Source of the DNA: Vicia villosa
Taxonomy: Eukaryota; Streptophyta; Magnoliopsida; Fabales; Fabaceae
DNA length: 64,000 nt
Assembly: GCF_029867415.1 (NCBI RefSeq)
Contig: NW_026705409.1
Span: 558,001 to 622,000, forward strand
Direction: 5' to 3'
The position numbers were made by a program, and so were the translations under genes. Below, one piece after another: positions 30,650-43,487 of the stretch. The notes beneath the pieces were generated by a model that was given only the letters and a program-made list of their open reading frames with translations, was not told the DNA's origin and searched no databases. Numbering within the stretch: position 1 is the stretch's first letter; each line of letters opens with the position of its first letter.

Positions 30650-33600
30650 TGTCATACCCTAATTTTGACCCCCCTGAGATGTCACATCATTGACATCAAA
30701 TTCAAAAATGTTTCTTGATCGGTTTGGAAGCCGTGATTAAGATTCCATTCGTTCACTTATTCTTTGAAAGAAAATTTCATGCTCATGGAGGTTTTCATGC
30801 GCCATTGCCATTTGGTTCGATTTAAGAGATTTTCTTGGAAGTTGTTTCAAGATTGTTGGCCTATAGACTTATCATGGTGAAGAAGATTGGTTCATATTGA
30901 TTATTTGGAAGATGGTAGAAGTTTGAAACAATTCATGGGAATTTTATCAAATTTGCAAGGAATATCTTTTTGGTCCTTTGGTTGAAAGATTATTTCAAGT
31001 GATTATTTAAAATCATGAATTCAAAGATTTCAAATTCAATATTCAACAGTTCATGGTGGCAAGAATATGTTTCAAGACAATTTCACTCAAGAATATTCAA
31101 ACATCATGTTTGGATAACAATTTTCATTCAAGATTCTAAGGGAGATTCAAGTATTACAAATGATATTCTTTTACATGAAACAAGTTCTAATTTCTAAACA
31201 AATTACAAGGTTTCATCCAAAATCCAAGAATTACATCATTCCATTCATACAAAGTTCAAACAATTCTAAAGTGGAATAAAATTGGATTACAAAGAATAAA
31301 AGAAAATCCAATGCTTTCTTGAATTCTTCAATCTTCAGGTTTCCATTCTTCATTCAAGTTTCTCCATGCTTTCTTCAAAAGTCCTCATGTGACATGAAAA
31401 AGAAACATAAAAGGGTGAAATTAGTAAAAGTCAAATAAATAATTCAAAAAGCCCAAAAGCCCACATGGAAGCTATATTTTTCGAAAAAAAAGAAGAAAAA
31501 GAAAGAAAAAGAAAAAGTCAAAGGAAGTCAAAGAAATATATATATTATGTTATAACTACCACATAGAAGTTACTAACATAAGACTAACATAAGAGAAAGC
31601 TTGTCGTGGAACTTTCACTACAAGAGTTGTGAAGAAAATCTTTCCATCCCATGTGCATATTCTCCCATGTGCACAAATTTGTGGAACTTGGCTATTAAGT
31701 AAACTTAGCATTCAAGGAATTTTTGCAATGATTATTTTGGAAAGAATATTCTTTGCAATGATGAAAACTTAGTAACTAAGTGAGCTTAAAGACTAAGCTT
31801 TGGTTCCAAAATGACCAAAATTGTCCTTCATTTTTTCCTCTATATATAGAAGAGAGGCAAACCAATTATCACAGGCAGAAAAAGGGGAGAGTTCACAGAG
31901 AAATATTCTGTAACTTCTAAGTTACAAAATACAAAAGGAGAAGAAAAAGGTGGGGGAAAAGTGCAGCCAGCAGTAGGTAACTTCTAAGTTACAGAAAAAA
32001 TTCAAAAGTAGGAGGGAGGAGAGAAGCATTCATACCTTGCTGGCCGGTAGCTCTTCAACGATGGCTCTAATCTTCGAGCCCCCATAGATGAAACTTCAAC
32101 ATCTTCGCCGCAGGTAAGTATCTCTTCTTCGTTCTCAATATTTACACTAACCGTTGTTATACCTGCAGTGTTTCAAGAATTCAGCAGCCAACAATAATTC
32201 AAAAGCGGTTCAGGTTCGCAAATTCAGCAGAACAACAGATAATTTGCGGATTTGTAGCATAACCACAACAAGACTCAAAATTAAAGCTTCAGCAACAATT
32301 AATCCAAAAGTTCAGAACAACATCAACAACATCAAATTCGGTTTCCAGGAGCAAGAAGGATCAAAGAACATACCTCAACAATAACCGGCGAAAACCTCCA
32401 CGCCGCAGCTCTTCAAAGATGGCTCCCATCTTCGAGCCTCCGTAGGTGAACCTTCAACATGCTGCAGCGGTTTGAAACACCGACGCTGCAATCACAATAG
32501 TTGTAAGAGCACAACTCGCCGCAGGAAGTCTCTCGATTTTCCAGAAGCAGAAGGTAATCAAAAACGCAAAGACAGAACACAAGGGAGTTGAATCCGTACC
32601 TGTCAAAAGCCGACGCCGGAACTGATTCATCGGACTTGCTCCGATCAGGTTCTTATTCCTTACTTCCTCTTAGAAATTTCGATGCTAGTTTGTTCTTTGT
32701 GCTGTACTGATTTGAACGCCTGCTTTAATTCACTTGAATTTACTTCCGATTATCATTTAATCTGAAATTGTTGCGGAACATCAAAATCAAATATTGTTGG
32801 TATGAACTTCAAACCCAGATACATGAATAGAAACAAAATTGGTGAGAATCATACCTTTAATGAACTTCTTGCTCATCCATGGCCACCGTAAGATACCAAG
32901 AAAAAGGGCTTTGTTGTTGTTTTAGCGAAGAGATGAAAACGATTGAGAGAGAAATCGTACACTGTTGTTGTTGTTCACTGAGCAAGAAAACCATGAACCT
33001 CCTTTGTTTTTGATTATCCGAGAGATACGAGTACGTTTAAACAGGAAGCAAAAAGCTTTCGTTTTTGCTCTTCACCGTGAGAGAAATCGAGAGAGAGGAA
33101 AGTCGTCGCTGTTGTTGTTTGTTTACAAAGCACCGAGTGAAAAAGTGTTGTTGTTGATGTTTGCGAGAGAAGTGATGATAAAGATGAAAAATCGCCATGG
33201 TTGAAACTCAGTACGTTGTTGTTGTTGCTTCGCGTGAGAAAGATGAAGAGAGTTTGTTATTTTATTTTTTTCAGAAAAAGGGAAATGAGAGATACAAGAG
33301 GCGCTGCCTCTTTTCTTCAAACTTTTAGGGTTTTCAAACCCAACTTTGAGTTAACTAGCTGGGTGGATCCGGGTTCCTCATGAACCGACCCGGTCCGGCC
33401 CAAATACACCTTTTTTATTTTATTTCAGTTTGGGCTGCACACCCTCCATCCGAATTGCACCCCCTCTGGCCCAATTATTTATTTCTTTTTTTTTTACTAA
33501 CTATTTCTTTTAATTTTCTTTAAAAGATTGTTTATAAAAAAAGAAGATTTAGTATTTTAATATAGGTTTTAGTTTGATTTTCTAATCCATATTAAAAAAC

Positions 33601-36600
33601 TTCAAAAATATTTAGATTCATATTTAAGTTTATGTCTTCTAATTATTTTCCTCTTTTCACAAAACTACAAAAATATCTTTTCTTAGATTAATTTTGTTTG
33701 AATTTGATATTTTCATATTATTTTTGTGTAGTTAATCATTTAAATTTTATTTGATTACTGTTGCATACATTACTTGAATTTTCTCACTTTATTCGAGACT
33801 CCGAGATTATTTCTCCGTTGTCTTTTTCCTTTGTCTGTTTGTTTGGTCTTCCATTTGCTGTAGAAGTCCATAAACAATTGCTGGAAAATCATTGAATGCT
33901 GTAAGTTGTGAGCTTATCCGATGTTCTCTTCTGCTGGTGTGGATGCTCAATAACTGTTGAGATCCCAATTTATTCCAAGCATATCACTTGAGGATCAAGG
34001 TAACACCTCAAACTCAGAAATCCAATTTCTCATTCTTCGAGGTAAGCCTAAAACTTGTAAAACTGTTTTCATAACAGTAATCATTTCAAATCATTAATCA
34101 ACTGTTTTCACAATAGTAAATCATTTCAAATCATTTTCAAATTGTTTTTGTAACCAGTACTGTAAAGTACTGGGCCTCTAATAGAGTGTAAGTCCCAAAC
34201 ACCTTCTCTTCTTAGCTTGTTTTCAAAACTGTATTTTCAAAATCTTCTTTCTGTTTTCAAAACATTCTTCTGGTATTTGAAGGGCATTATTCCCGGTGAA
34301 ACTCTTCAGATACCTATGTGACCTTTGTCCATCTTCACTTCTTCTGTTTTCAAAAACCATTAACTGTTTATCATATATATATATTCAACTGTTATCAACA
34401 AAACAACAAAAATTACTGTTGAGGCTCTGTACATACTTCTTCAAAGGCCTCCACTCCATCCAGGTTAGGCTTTACAAGCTTTCAATTTACAGTCTTTATT
34501 TAAATTACTGTCAAATATAAATTGTGCATATATATTAGTTTAGAACCACGAGAGTATAAACCTTAAGACAGTTAAACTATATATATATTATAGGAATATG
34601 ACCTAGGATTGAGAATGTCTTCCCGGTGAAGGCTCTTTCCTAATTAGAGATCTGTAGTTCAAACCCCCAAGATGAATTATTCCCGGTGAAACATCTTGGC
34701 AAAAACCTTAGAATCCAAATAATAGGACACATCCACCCAAAGAGGAATTATTCCCGGTGAAACCTCTTACCCATTTGCTTAGAGTCGAAATAAGTTCAAA
34801 ACTACATAGCTTTCTCTTGTGCTATAACAAGGACCCTCGATTAGCCTCCTCTTGGGCTTTGTACAAGGACCCACAGGCTTCTTAAAAGCATTTCCAGCTT
34901 CCTCTTGAGCTTGTATACAAGGACCCATCAGGTTTCTTATAAACATAGGAACAGGTCTTTAGTCACCTTTTAGCCTACCCTGGTGAGTTTTCTTCCAATT
35001 TAAACCAGACTTTAAACAAGCCAAGTTTGTCTCAATTTTGCATTGAGTACACCTTTTGGAATGAGAGACATGGACAGTCTCTGTCACCCTTATCTTCATC
35101 AATCTTCCTTAGCAGAGTCTAGGATCTATGTTTATTTTCTCCTTAGCATGTGTCAGCCTTCATCTTGGGCTTTAAACAAGAAGTCTCCATTAGATAATCT
35201 TTCTGCCATCCATTTCAATCATGAATTCCCTGGAAAGGGTTAGCTTCCACACATTCTTTCATTTTCAACAAAACCCCTGGAAAGGGTTAGCCTCCAAAGT
35301 CAATTAAAATCAATCTATCATTTCAGTCAACAAAACCCCTGGAAAGGGTTAGCCTCCAAAGTCAATTAAAATCAATCTATCATTTCAGTCAAAAAATCCC
35401 CTGGAAAGGGTTAGCCTCCAAATCAATCCATCATTTCAATAAAATCCCCTGGAAAGGGTTAGCCTCCAAAGTCAATTAATAAAAATGTCAAAAATAAAGA
35501 TTCATTTCTCTTAGGAGATAATTTCCCCAAAAGAGTCAAAACCCCTGGAAAGGGTCAGCCTCCAAAAAAACATGATAAAGTCAGTCTTTTAACAGACAAA
35601 TTCACCAGCTGAGTCAAAATCCCTGGAAAGGGTTAGCTTCCAAAGAAAAACAGTCTTTTAATAAATAAAATCTCCTCAGTAGAGTCAAAACCAACAAAAA
35701 TAGTTAGCCTCAACCTTGGGCTTCATACAAGGCACCCAAACAATAAAACTCCCCTGTCAAGAGTCAGCCTCAACCTTGGGCATTGTACAAGGCAGATAAT
35801 AGAGTCTCCCCAGTGAGTTCTTCATCATTCAGTAGCCACAACCTTGGGCTTTGTACAAGGCAGATAAACCATACTTTCATGTGTCAAAGATTCCTAACAC
35901 CTAGGATCTTTTCCCTATAGAGTCATCCATACTCAGTTTATTTAAGAGTCTGCCACAACCTTGGGCTTTGTACAAGGCAGAAAATAATGTTTTCCCTAGC
36001 TAGAGTCAGCCACAACCTTGGGCTTTGTACAAGGCACATAAAATAGAGTCATTCATTCAATTATCCTCAACAGTTAGCCACAACCTTGGGCTTTGTACAA
36101 GGCACATAAATAGAGTCTCCCTAAGTAGAGTCAGCCTCAATTCTGGGCTTTGTACAGAACACAAAAATACCCTGTAATTAATCCCCAGTGGAGTCATCTC
36201 CCAGAGTCAATAATAATTAATTAATTAATCAAAAAGCCTCAAGCTTGGGCCTCATACAAGCCAGCTAAAGTCAAATCTTTTATACAGTAGATAGACATAG
36301 CTTATCTCTATAGAGAGATATTTTTACTACTCTACCACATTCAAACAAACAAACATTTCAATTTCAATTTCATTCAAAGTCTCCCATTTAGGACTCTGAA
36401 AGGCATGCTCTGGCACATCCCCAGACTTGTACACTTTCCCTAACTTGGATGAGCATCTTTCTTTCATTTTAGAGGCACGATGGCTGTCATACTTGATCAA
36501 CCAAGTAGACTCCCCTCTTAATGAAACATCATTTTTTAGCTTTTCTGTCACTTTTAAATGTTTGTGGTAGAATAGTACAAATACCTCTCTGTAAAGATGA

Positions 36601-37207
36601 TTTCATGTCTCTTTACTGTAAACAGAGATTTAATTCCAAGCTTCAACCTTGAGCTTCAAGCAAGGCACCAAAAACAAGTAATTTCCCTAGTTAGTTCCCC
36701 GAACTACATTAAGCTCTGACTTCCACTAGGGATATGTAGGCATGAGGTTCACAAGGAATCTCAGCGAGCTAATAAAATACCAAAAATAGTCAGTTTGTCT
36801 GTCTGTCTGTCTTTTAAAATCAATTCAATTCCTTCTCCTAACACAAAGGAGAAACTTTCCCAATCATTAGCAGCAAACACAATCACAATGACACAGAGAA
36901 GGTTCCTGTAGAGTACTACGGATATGTAGGGTGTTTAAACACTTCCCTATGTATAACCGACCCCCCGGACTCCAGAATTTCTAGTCTAGGTGAAATCCCC
37001 ACACTTAGCAAACTCCTAGGGTTTAGTTGAGATCTTTTTTCCCCTTTCCTACTCGTAGGACAAATAAGAAAGTTCGTGTGATATCGTAGGAAGAACTGAA
37101 ATAAAATTCATCCCACCACGGGCGCATTCTCCTTCCAAATTTCGCGTGAAGGGTCTAGCGTGCCGTCCTCCCAAGTGAAACGGGGAGGTAAAGAAAACGA
37201 CACCACA
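30650..37207 (+). repeat. Ogre 3' LTR (6558 bp)
   Basis: Near-identical to 6369-12917. It carries the same TATA box (31840-31849), the CCCTGGAAAGGG array (about 35228-35632) and the CCTTG-loop-CAAGG array (about 34814-36665). Differences include an 11-bp tandem duplication (TAACATAAGAC near 31580), a few homopolymer length changes and scattered transitions. It ends ACACCACA followed by CTCCC. Confidence 0.97.
34814..36665 (+). repeat. Covarying hairpin array, 3' LTR copy
   Basis: Same array as in the 5' LTR, offset by 24290 bp. All paired variants (TCTTG/CAAGA, TTCTG/CAGAA, GCTTG/CAAGC) are retained. It is copied by reverse transcription and so is not independent evidence. Confidence 0.75.
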
Positions 37208-37848
37208 CTCCCCCTCAATCACAGCAGTGATGAATAACACTCAACAAATATGAAAAGAAGACACACTTCAAGGACACAACTTGATCTTGCTTAAAAGCTT
37301 CAATCAAGTACACTGGTACTCTCGCTTAAAAGCTTCAAGTACCTCTTACAACACAAAAAACACCTAGACCAAGACAACCATCACGATGATTGTTTGGCTC
37401 ACAAGAAAACTAGGACGCAAAGACTTAAACACGAAAAACCTCTTAAAGCTTCACAACACAACAACCCTAATTAGGTCTGCAGCTTCTTCATAATATATAT
37501 ATAGCCTTTAGAAAATGCAGCAGCTGGGCCTTGGATCCAAATTAGTTTTAAACCTAATTAAACTAATTTCCATAAATCAAGGAACCTAAAATAAGAGCAA
37601 ATAACGTCGTCCTTGAACAGATCATAATCCAATATTTCCAATTAAAGCGCATAGGATCTTAACAGATCACATAACCATAATTAGTAACAGAGTAATGCGT
37701 AACAACTACGAATGTCATGACATCGGCCTTGACATCAGGCAAAGGCCTGCAAAAGTAAAACTTCACAACAGTAGAATGCATGTCATGACACCAGACTTGA
37801 CATGATAAAATCACAATGAGTTTTACCAAAAATTACAGCCAATCAACA
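37208..37848 (-). repeat. Sirevirus 5' LTR, U3-side fragment (with Ogre target duplication)
   Basis: The first five bases (37208-37212, CTCCC) are the right target duplication of Ogre; the LTR then continues to CA at 37847-37848. On the minus strand the LTR starts TGTTGATTGGCTG. A minus-strand TATA run (37491-37502) is the likely promoter. Together with 6084-6368 the LTR is about 921 bp, normal for this group. No ORF is present. Confidence 0.85.
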
Positions 37849-40787
37849 ACATCTACACACCCTACCAAGCACGCCGATATGTTACATCAAGGTGGGAAAC
37901 GCCTTTTAGAGACCCTCACCAGCATATCGCAATGGTAGCTCAGGTGCACAAATACATACCGAGCACGTCGATGTGTTACATCAAGGTGGGAAACGCCATT
38001 CAAGACCCTCACCAGCACATCCCAACGGTAAATAATGGACTAAGTCCATAAACATGCCTTACCACCTAGTAGCTTAAGCCTACTCCAATTCAAGCATACA
38101 TAACAACCATGCTCATAGAGCCATACAATCAAACAACTCCGAATGTTCAACTGGAACAAACTAGAAACAATGCATATTTATACATAACATTACGTGTGAT
38201 TCATAACTCATCAAATATGCATACCAATGTCATAAACATAGAATAATCATGCATTCAATCATCATAGAAACATATATTTAATCAAACAACTCCATGATAA
38301 TTCTCAATCCAAAATAAGAGGCTTTCGGTTCCCAACTCGGAACGAAACTGCACTCAAGAGGGGAGAATATAAATTTTGCATCAGGCCAGTTCGCTACACG
38401 AACTGCCAACAAAGCCCCGATTCCTTACAGCGAACAGTAGCGAGCTCCAGCGAGTAAATCAACTCATCTCCCAGACTTATTCACTATTAGTTCGCTATAG
38501 CGAGTCAAAGTTCGCTACAGCGAAGTTCTCAACTCAAGTAAAAGCCAGAATTTCTATAGTTCGTCTAAACTCCTAAAATTCGACCAAGGGTTCAATGCTC
38601 AGTTTAGGATGACATTATATAGTTTAATAGTTAAGGTAACATCCTGGTCTAAGTTCAACACAAGGATAACATCTTATTGACATAAACTCAAGGCTAATTG
38701 TGCTTATTCTAATACCAATCAACACCTAATCATGTGCCATAATTTATATCTGCATCAAAATCATGTTATCTAAGCAATATCACATAGAACACTGAAATAC
38801 ATTTCCAACGCTTCTGACGGCGCTCCATTTTGAGTTGTAGAACTCAAGTTATGGCTGTTTTAGTGAAAACACAATTATGCAATCTGCAGGCATTCGCTGC
38901 AGCGAATACAGAGTTCGATGTAGCGAACCTGACAGTGTAGAACACTGAATTTAGGTTCTAACAGCCATTGTTTGCATCCTAATCCATCCCAAATCATACT
39001 CTAACATGTATCAATATACCAGGACATGCAAGGACATCTAAAGAACACATTTTATGAAGGAGTGAAAAACACTTAGAAAAGGGGGGATTGAATAAGGGTT
39101 TGATAAAAAAATGTTAGATAAAAAAACCACACAGTTATTTTTATCCTGGTTCGTTGTTAACTAAACTACTTCAGTCCACCTCTTACAAGGTGATTTACCT
39201 CAACTGAGGATTTAATCCACTAATCAAACTGATTACAATGGTTCTCCACTTAGATAACCTCTAAGTCTTCTAGAGTCTACAGATTACAACTTGATCACTC
39301 TAGAAACTTCCTTTTACAATTAATATAAAATAAATATTACAATAGTTTAATTTGCTTCTTGAAAAGCTGTAATCACCAAGTGGCATTTCTCTTAAGTTAT
39401 AGTTCTTAACACTCACTAAGATATTACAAAGTTGTGAGGCTGAAGATGAAGTTCTTCTTTGCTTTAGTGTGATTTCAGTTTGACAGTGTTTTAGTGTATT
39501 TGCGCATGAGCTGGTTCCTGCTTATGAATCAGAACTTCTATATATAGGCGCTGAGGAAAAGTGACCGTTGGGAGCATTTAATTCTATGCGTGAATAGTAC
39601 AATGTTGCATTTAATGTTTCACTCTTTTGTCAACTACCTCAAGCCATGCTTCAGTTGCTTTTACTGACTTTGCCTTTTGTAGCCTTTTCATATTGTACTT
39701 TCTTCTGGACTCAGATTATGTAGATTAACGTTTGAATATCAGAGTCTTTAGCTTTGATGCAGATGCAACTTCTGTCTTCAGACTTTGAAGTGCTTTGAGC
39801 GTGATACCATCAGAGCTTCAGAGCTTTGCTTCTGACTTCCATCTTCTGATGCTTTCCAGATCATGTTCTGATTTCTTCAAGACCATCTTCTGATATCTAA
39901 AAGAGAATGTTCTAATGAAGCCATCAAGAACTTCTTGGTCAGTGCTTCTGAACGCTTATTTAGTGCATACTCTTTTATACTTTTCCTGAAATGGAAAACG
40001 TGAATAATTAGAGTACCACATTGTCTTATGCAAAATTCATACATAATGTTATCATCAAAACTAAGAATATTGATCAGAACATTTCTTGTTCTAACATTTT
40101 GTACTAATTGATCAAGCATTCAACGATAAGCATTCAAACACTGACACATTCAGTCATAGTCTCACTAACCCATTCAATATATAATTAATCCCCATTCCTA
40201 CCCAAGTTATATCTAATGGAACTCACCTGACTTAAATGGAGATTAGAAGGCAAGCTTGCTGCATTAGAACTCCCATCATGACCATAGCTCCTCTTCCATC
40301 ATCACTAAATCCGTAGCACACCCTTATCCACTTCCAACAATAATGCTCCATGTTAAAACATGTTTTTCTCCATGATAAAGAACATGCAAGAGGCGATCCA
40401 TATATGCAATTTGTAGAGAAATTCATAAGCTTTCCAACAAGATCAGAATCAGCTCAATCGAAGTTACGGGTGAAGAGTTATTACCTTATTAGTGAGGGCT
40501 GTACCATAGTTGCAAAAATGGAGGATGAAGATGATGAACACGAGTCTTCCTCTTCTCTCCCATGCTTCTAAGCTCTCTCCTCTTCTTTCCAGTTCTTATC
40601 CTTTAAGCCAAACAAACCCTTTTAATGATATACTTTTTCTTTGGACCAATTTGCCCTCCAACAAAATGGTATTTACCAAGATGCCATTTGGTTCAATTCC
40701 AACCAAATCCTTAATATCACTACTAATCCTTTCTTTAATCCTTCTTAGTATATAAATATACATGCTTAGACAAAATGGGACATTACA
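37849..40787 (-). mobile_element. Ty3/gypsy-like LTR fragment hosting the Sirevirus
   Basis: On the minus strand it starts TGTAATGTCCCATTTTG at 40787 and is followed by CAAGT, the zinc-finger repeat sequence. It is read leftward and broken at 37848/37849 by the Sirevirus, so its other end lies outside the window. It contains a duplicated segment with CATCAAGGTGGGAAACGCC (37889, 37981) and a cluster of palindromic TTCGCTRYAGCGAA motifs (38388-38525, 38890-38930). A general resemblance to chromovirus (Tekay-like) LTRs is inferred. A copia solo LTR interrupts it at 39055-40096. No coding is recognised. Confidence 0.65.
39055..40096 (-). mobile_element. Solo LTR of a Ty1/copia-type element, copy A
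   Basis: Plus-strand ends TGAAGGAGTG and TGTTCTAACA; on the minus strand it starts TGTTAGAACAAG. Flanks are TTTTA (39050-39054) and TTTTG (40097-40101), a 5-bp duplication with one mismatch. It carries the family mark ACACTTAGAAAAGGGGGG, a TATA-like TATATATAGG near 39540, and no coding. The same family is present at 54749-56028. Confidence 0.8.
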
Positions 40788-42790
40788 CAAGTGCCGCTAT
40801 GTTTTATGTGCCGATTGAGATGAACATTGTAACAATGGAGATTGTAACACCCCATAAAATTCTTTATTTAATTTAATTAATTTTTTATTAAATATTAGAA
40901 TTAAATGGAATTATTTGAGAAATATGGATGAAATAAGGCTAATGGGCCAGTGTTGCTAGTAGCAGTTGGGGGGGGGGTGTATCAGTTGTAAAGCCCTTTT
41001 CTAAAATAAAGTTATATTTTCATAAAATAGAAAAGAGGAGTATTTTGTGAAAAGAGAACCAAAAGGGAGAAGAAAGAGTTGAACGTGAAATTGGGAGGAG
41101 AGCAAGTGCGAAGAGAAAGAGCATCCACGAATTCGACATCGAGGTAAGGGGGGATTCTTCTCATTAACCTCTATTATGGGTATTATGAATGATTCGATCG
41201 ATTTTGTATGTTAGGATTCCGAATTGGATTATATGTCGGTGTTTGGGATTTTGGGGTTTGTAGAACTTTAGGTCCAAATTATGATGTATGATGCAATTGA
41301 GTTGTTGTGAATGATGTTTGATGTTGATTACTGATGTTAATACCTGTTAGAAGCATGTATAAATGTGTATTTTTGTGCTGTGATGAGATTTTGGACGTGT
41401 TGAGATGATTGGGTTCGCACTTGGAATGAAAACAGTGCTGCAGAGAAGTGATTTTTCTGCTATATCAGTAATGTAACCGGTTACATGAGGGAAGTAACCG
41501 ATTACATGGTCTCAAACAGGCGAAGAACTGCATTTCGCGATGATGTAACCGGTTACATCATTTAGGTAACCGGTTACCACTGGGCGAAATTGAAAAATAA
41601 AAGTTACTGTCAGTGATGTAACCGGTTACATCATTTAGGTAACTGGTTACCACTGAAGCTTTTTGGAAAAATACTTATTTTAAATATCCGTAACTTTTAA
41701 ACCGTTAATCCTTTTTGTACGCCGTTTCGAGTACCTGGTAGATGAATTAATGTCCTATTTTATGATGTATATTAGGGGATTATAATTTAAAAATCACTTT
41801 GTTGGTTTTGTGGATTGTGTTTGGTGATAGTTGAATAATGGTATGAACATGCTATGCGGTGTTTCTAGCTATTATGATTGATGAAATGATGATATATTTG
41901 TGGTGCTAAATGTATTATGCTGTGGTGAATATCAAATGGTTGTGATATTATTATACTTGTATGTTGTGACATAAATGATTATGAATTGTCGGTGGATGTT
42001 AATGATGAGCATGTCGTGGTTGATGCATGCATTTCATAATCATGTTGTGGGCTGTATCCTTTATGGTGGTGGGACAGCGGTAGCTAGTTCCCATTGTGTG
42101 GAATTAGTGAGAGAAGTAGCCGAATCTTTATGGTGGTGGATCGGTGAGATGGGTTATCCCATGATTGGTACCACATGCATTTAGTTGCATTGCATTAGGT
42201 TGTTGTGCATAATTGTAACATGAATGGAAGTTGTCCAATGTTGCAATTTGTGTGTATTTTGGTATGAATGATTGTATTTGATAAATGTTGCTCTGCTATC
42301 TGAATATAATTGATTGGGTGAATAATGTATGGATGAAGTTGTATTGTTTATATTCCTATAACATTTGTTAATGCGAATGAAACTCACCCTTACTGTTGTT
42401 ATTTTTCAGATTGAGGAGTAGCTTGTATACTTGGTGAGAATTAGCTCGTCAAGTAGTTCGTTAGAGTCAGTTGGGTCTGTGTCATGCTCTGGTCGTGTAA
42501 CACCGGGAACGTTATTTTAGAGTTGGTTGATGAACTTCTGTTTTGTTTATGGTTTATGGTTGAATTATGAGTCTATGACTCCGGTTGTTTGATTATTCAG
42601 TTGTTAAGAATATTCCGCTGTGTTAACATGCTACCTGAATAATTTTGGTTTATCGTTCCTTATATGGCATGACATGAATGTTTATTTATTTTATTGGAGT
42701 TGTAATGCCCTTTCTCATGTTTTACTCTGATTTTTGAAAAGTTTTCCGCGGGGTTTAGAAGGGTGTTATAGAGATTATAGTAAGAAATAA
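40788..42790 (+). pseudogene. Zinc-finger gene copy 1, 3' remnant split by a solo LTR
   Basis: Bases 40788-40842 correspond to the Cys-rich tail of the intact gene (from KCRYVLC). They are interrupted by the solo LTR 40843-42770, and the last codons and TAA (42788-42790) follow. The final Cys codon reads TAT (Tyr). Neither start nor zinc finger is present, so it is not functional. Confidence 0.8.
40843..42770 (+). mobile_element. Solo LTR of a Ty3/gypsy-type element (1928 bp)
   Basis: Starts TGTAACACCCC, ends GGGTGTTATA (last CA mutated to TA), and is flanked by GAGAT at 40838-40842 and 42771-42775. It sits inside a zinc-finger gene copy. It holds five close matches to the palindrome GTAACCGGTTAC (41468-41655), a pattern I associate with chromovirus LTRs. 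No internal coding is seen. Confidence 0.88.
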
Positions 42791-43487
42791 GTTATTATTA
42801 TTTTATTTTAGTGTGTAAGAGTTGATGTAATGTGTTAATTTGTGTTTGTTATAGTATTATAAGATTAATGTACTGAATATGTATTTGTTTATGTATTTGA
42901 ATAATTAATATGTATTTGAAGAATGCATGCTATCTAATGATATTTTATTAAATATTAATGTTTTATTTAAGTTAATATGTTCTTTTAAAATAAATAGTGG
43001 AATAAATGACATTAAATTATTAGAACAAAAATTAAAAACACTTAGTAAAAAAAATCATAATAAAAAGAGTATGAAAATAAATGATCATGACATTTATTTG
43101 CAACCATCACTCTTAACCATGACCAAAGAGAGTCTTTTTCCATAAATACCTTGTAGCTTTCTCCACATTAATATCATATCAATTATCAAATTAAAGTTTT
43201 GAAACATGCATAATTCACATGAGTTTAATTCTATCATCAATCATCATTACTATTACCGTTAAATCCTTGATTCTATGCTCTTTTCTTCAATTTAATTCTT
43301 TTGTATGATATTTGTGGGAATAAAAATATGATTTAATGTGAAAAAGTATGCGCTTTTCCTTCCATTTAATTCTTTTGTATGATTTTTGTGGTAATTTTAG
43401 TGGGAATAAAAATTTGATTTAATCTCAAAAAGATCTTTATTTCTAATTTAGTTGAAAAAAATCTGATATCTACCATATAAGAAAACA

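Larger units (their letters stand above)
6369..37207 (+). mobile_element. Ogre-type Ty3/gypsy (Tat lineage) retrotransposon, full length, 30.8 kb
   Basis: Complete from TG (6369) to CA (37207) with a CTCCC target duplication. Order: 6.55-kb LTR, tRNA-Arg-type primer site, extra ORF1, gag, protease, intron, RT-RNase H, a second archaeal-type RNase H, integrase, repeat-rich 3' region, LTR. Extra ORF1, the intron between protease and RT, and giant size define Ogre. About 26.2 kb is its own sequence; 4.67 kb is a solo LTR nested in gag. Coding is broken by that insertion and by stops at 23998, 26305 and 26974. The LTRs are about 99.6% identical by eye, so integration was recent. Confidence 0.96.
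40788..43487 (+). repeat. Zinc-finger tandem unit 1 (remnant, with solo LTR)
   Basis: Only the coding end (40788-40842 and 42776-42790) and part of the downstream spacer of the repeat unit survive. The left side was removed or displaced by the LTR ending at 40787. The spacer is about 1.06 kb shorter than in unit 2 because of a deletion at 43486. Confidence 0.8.
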
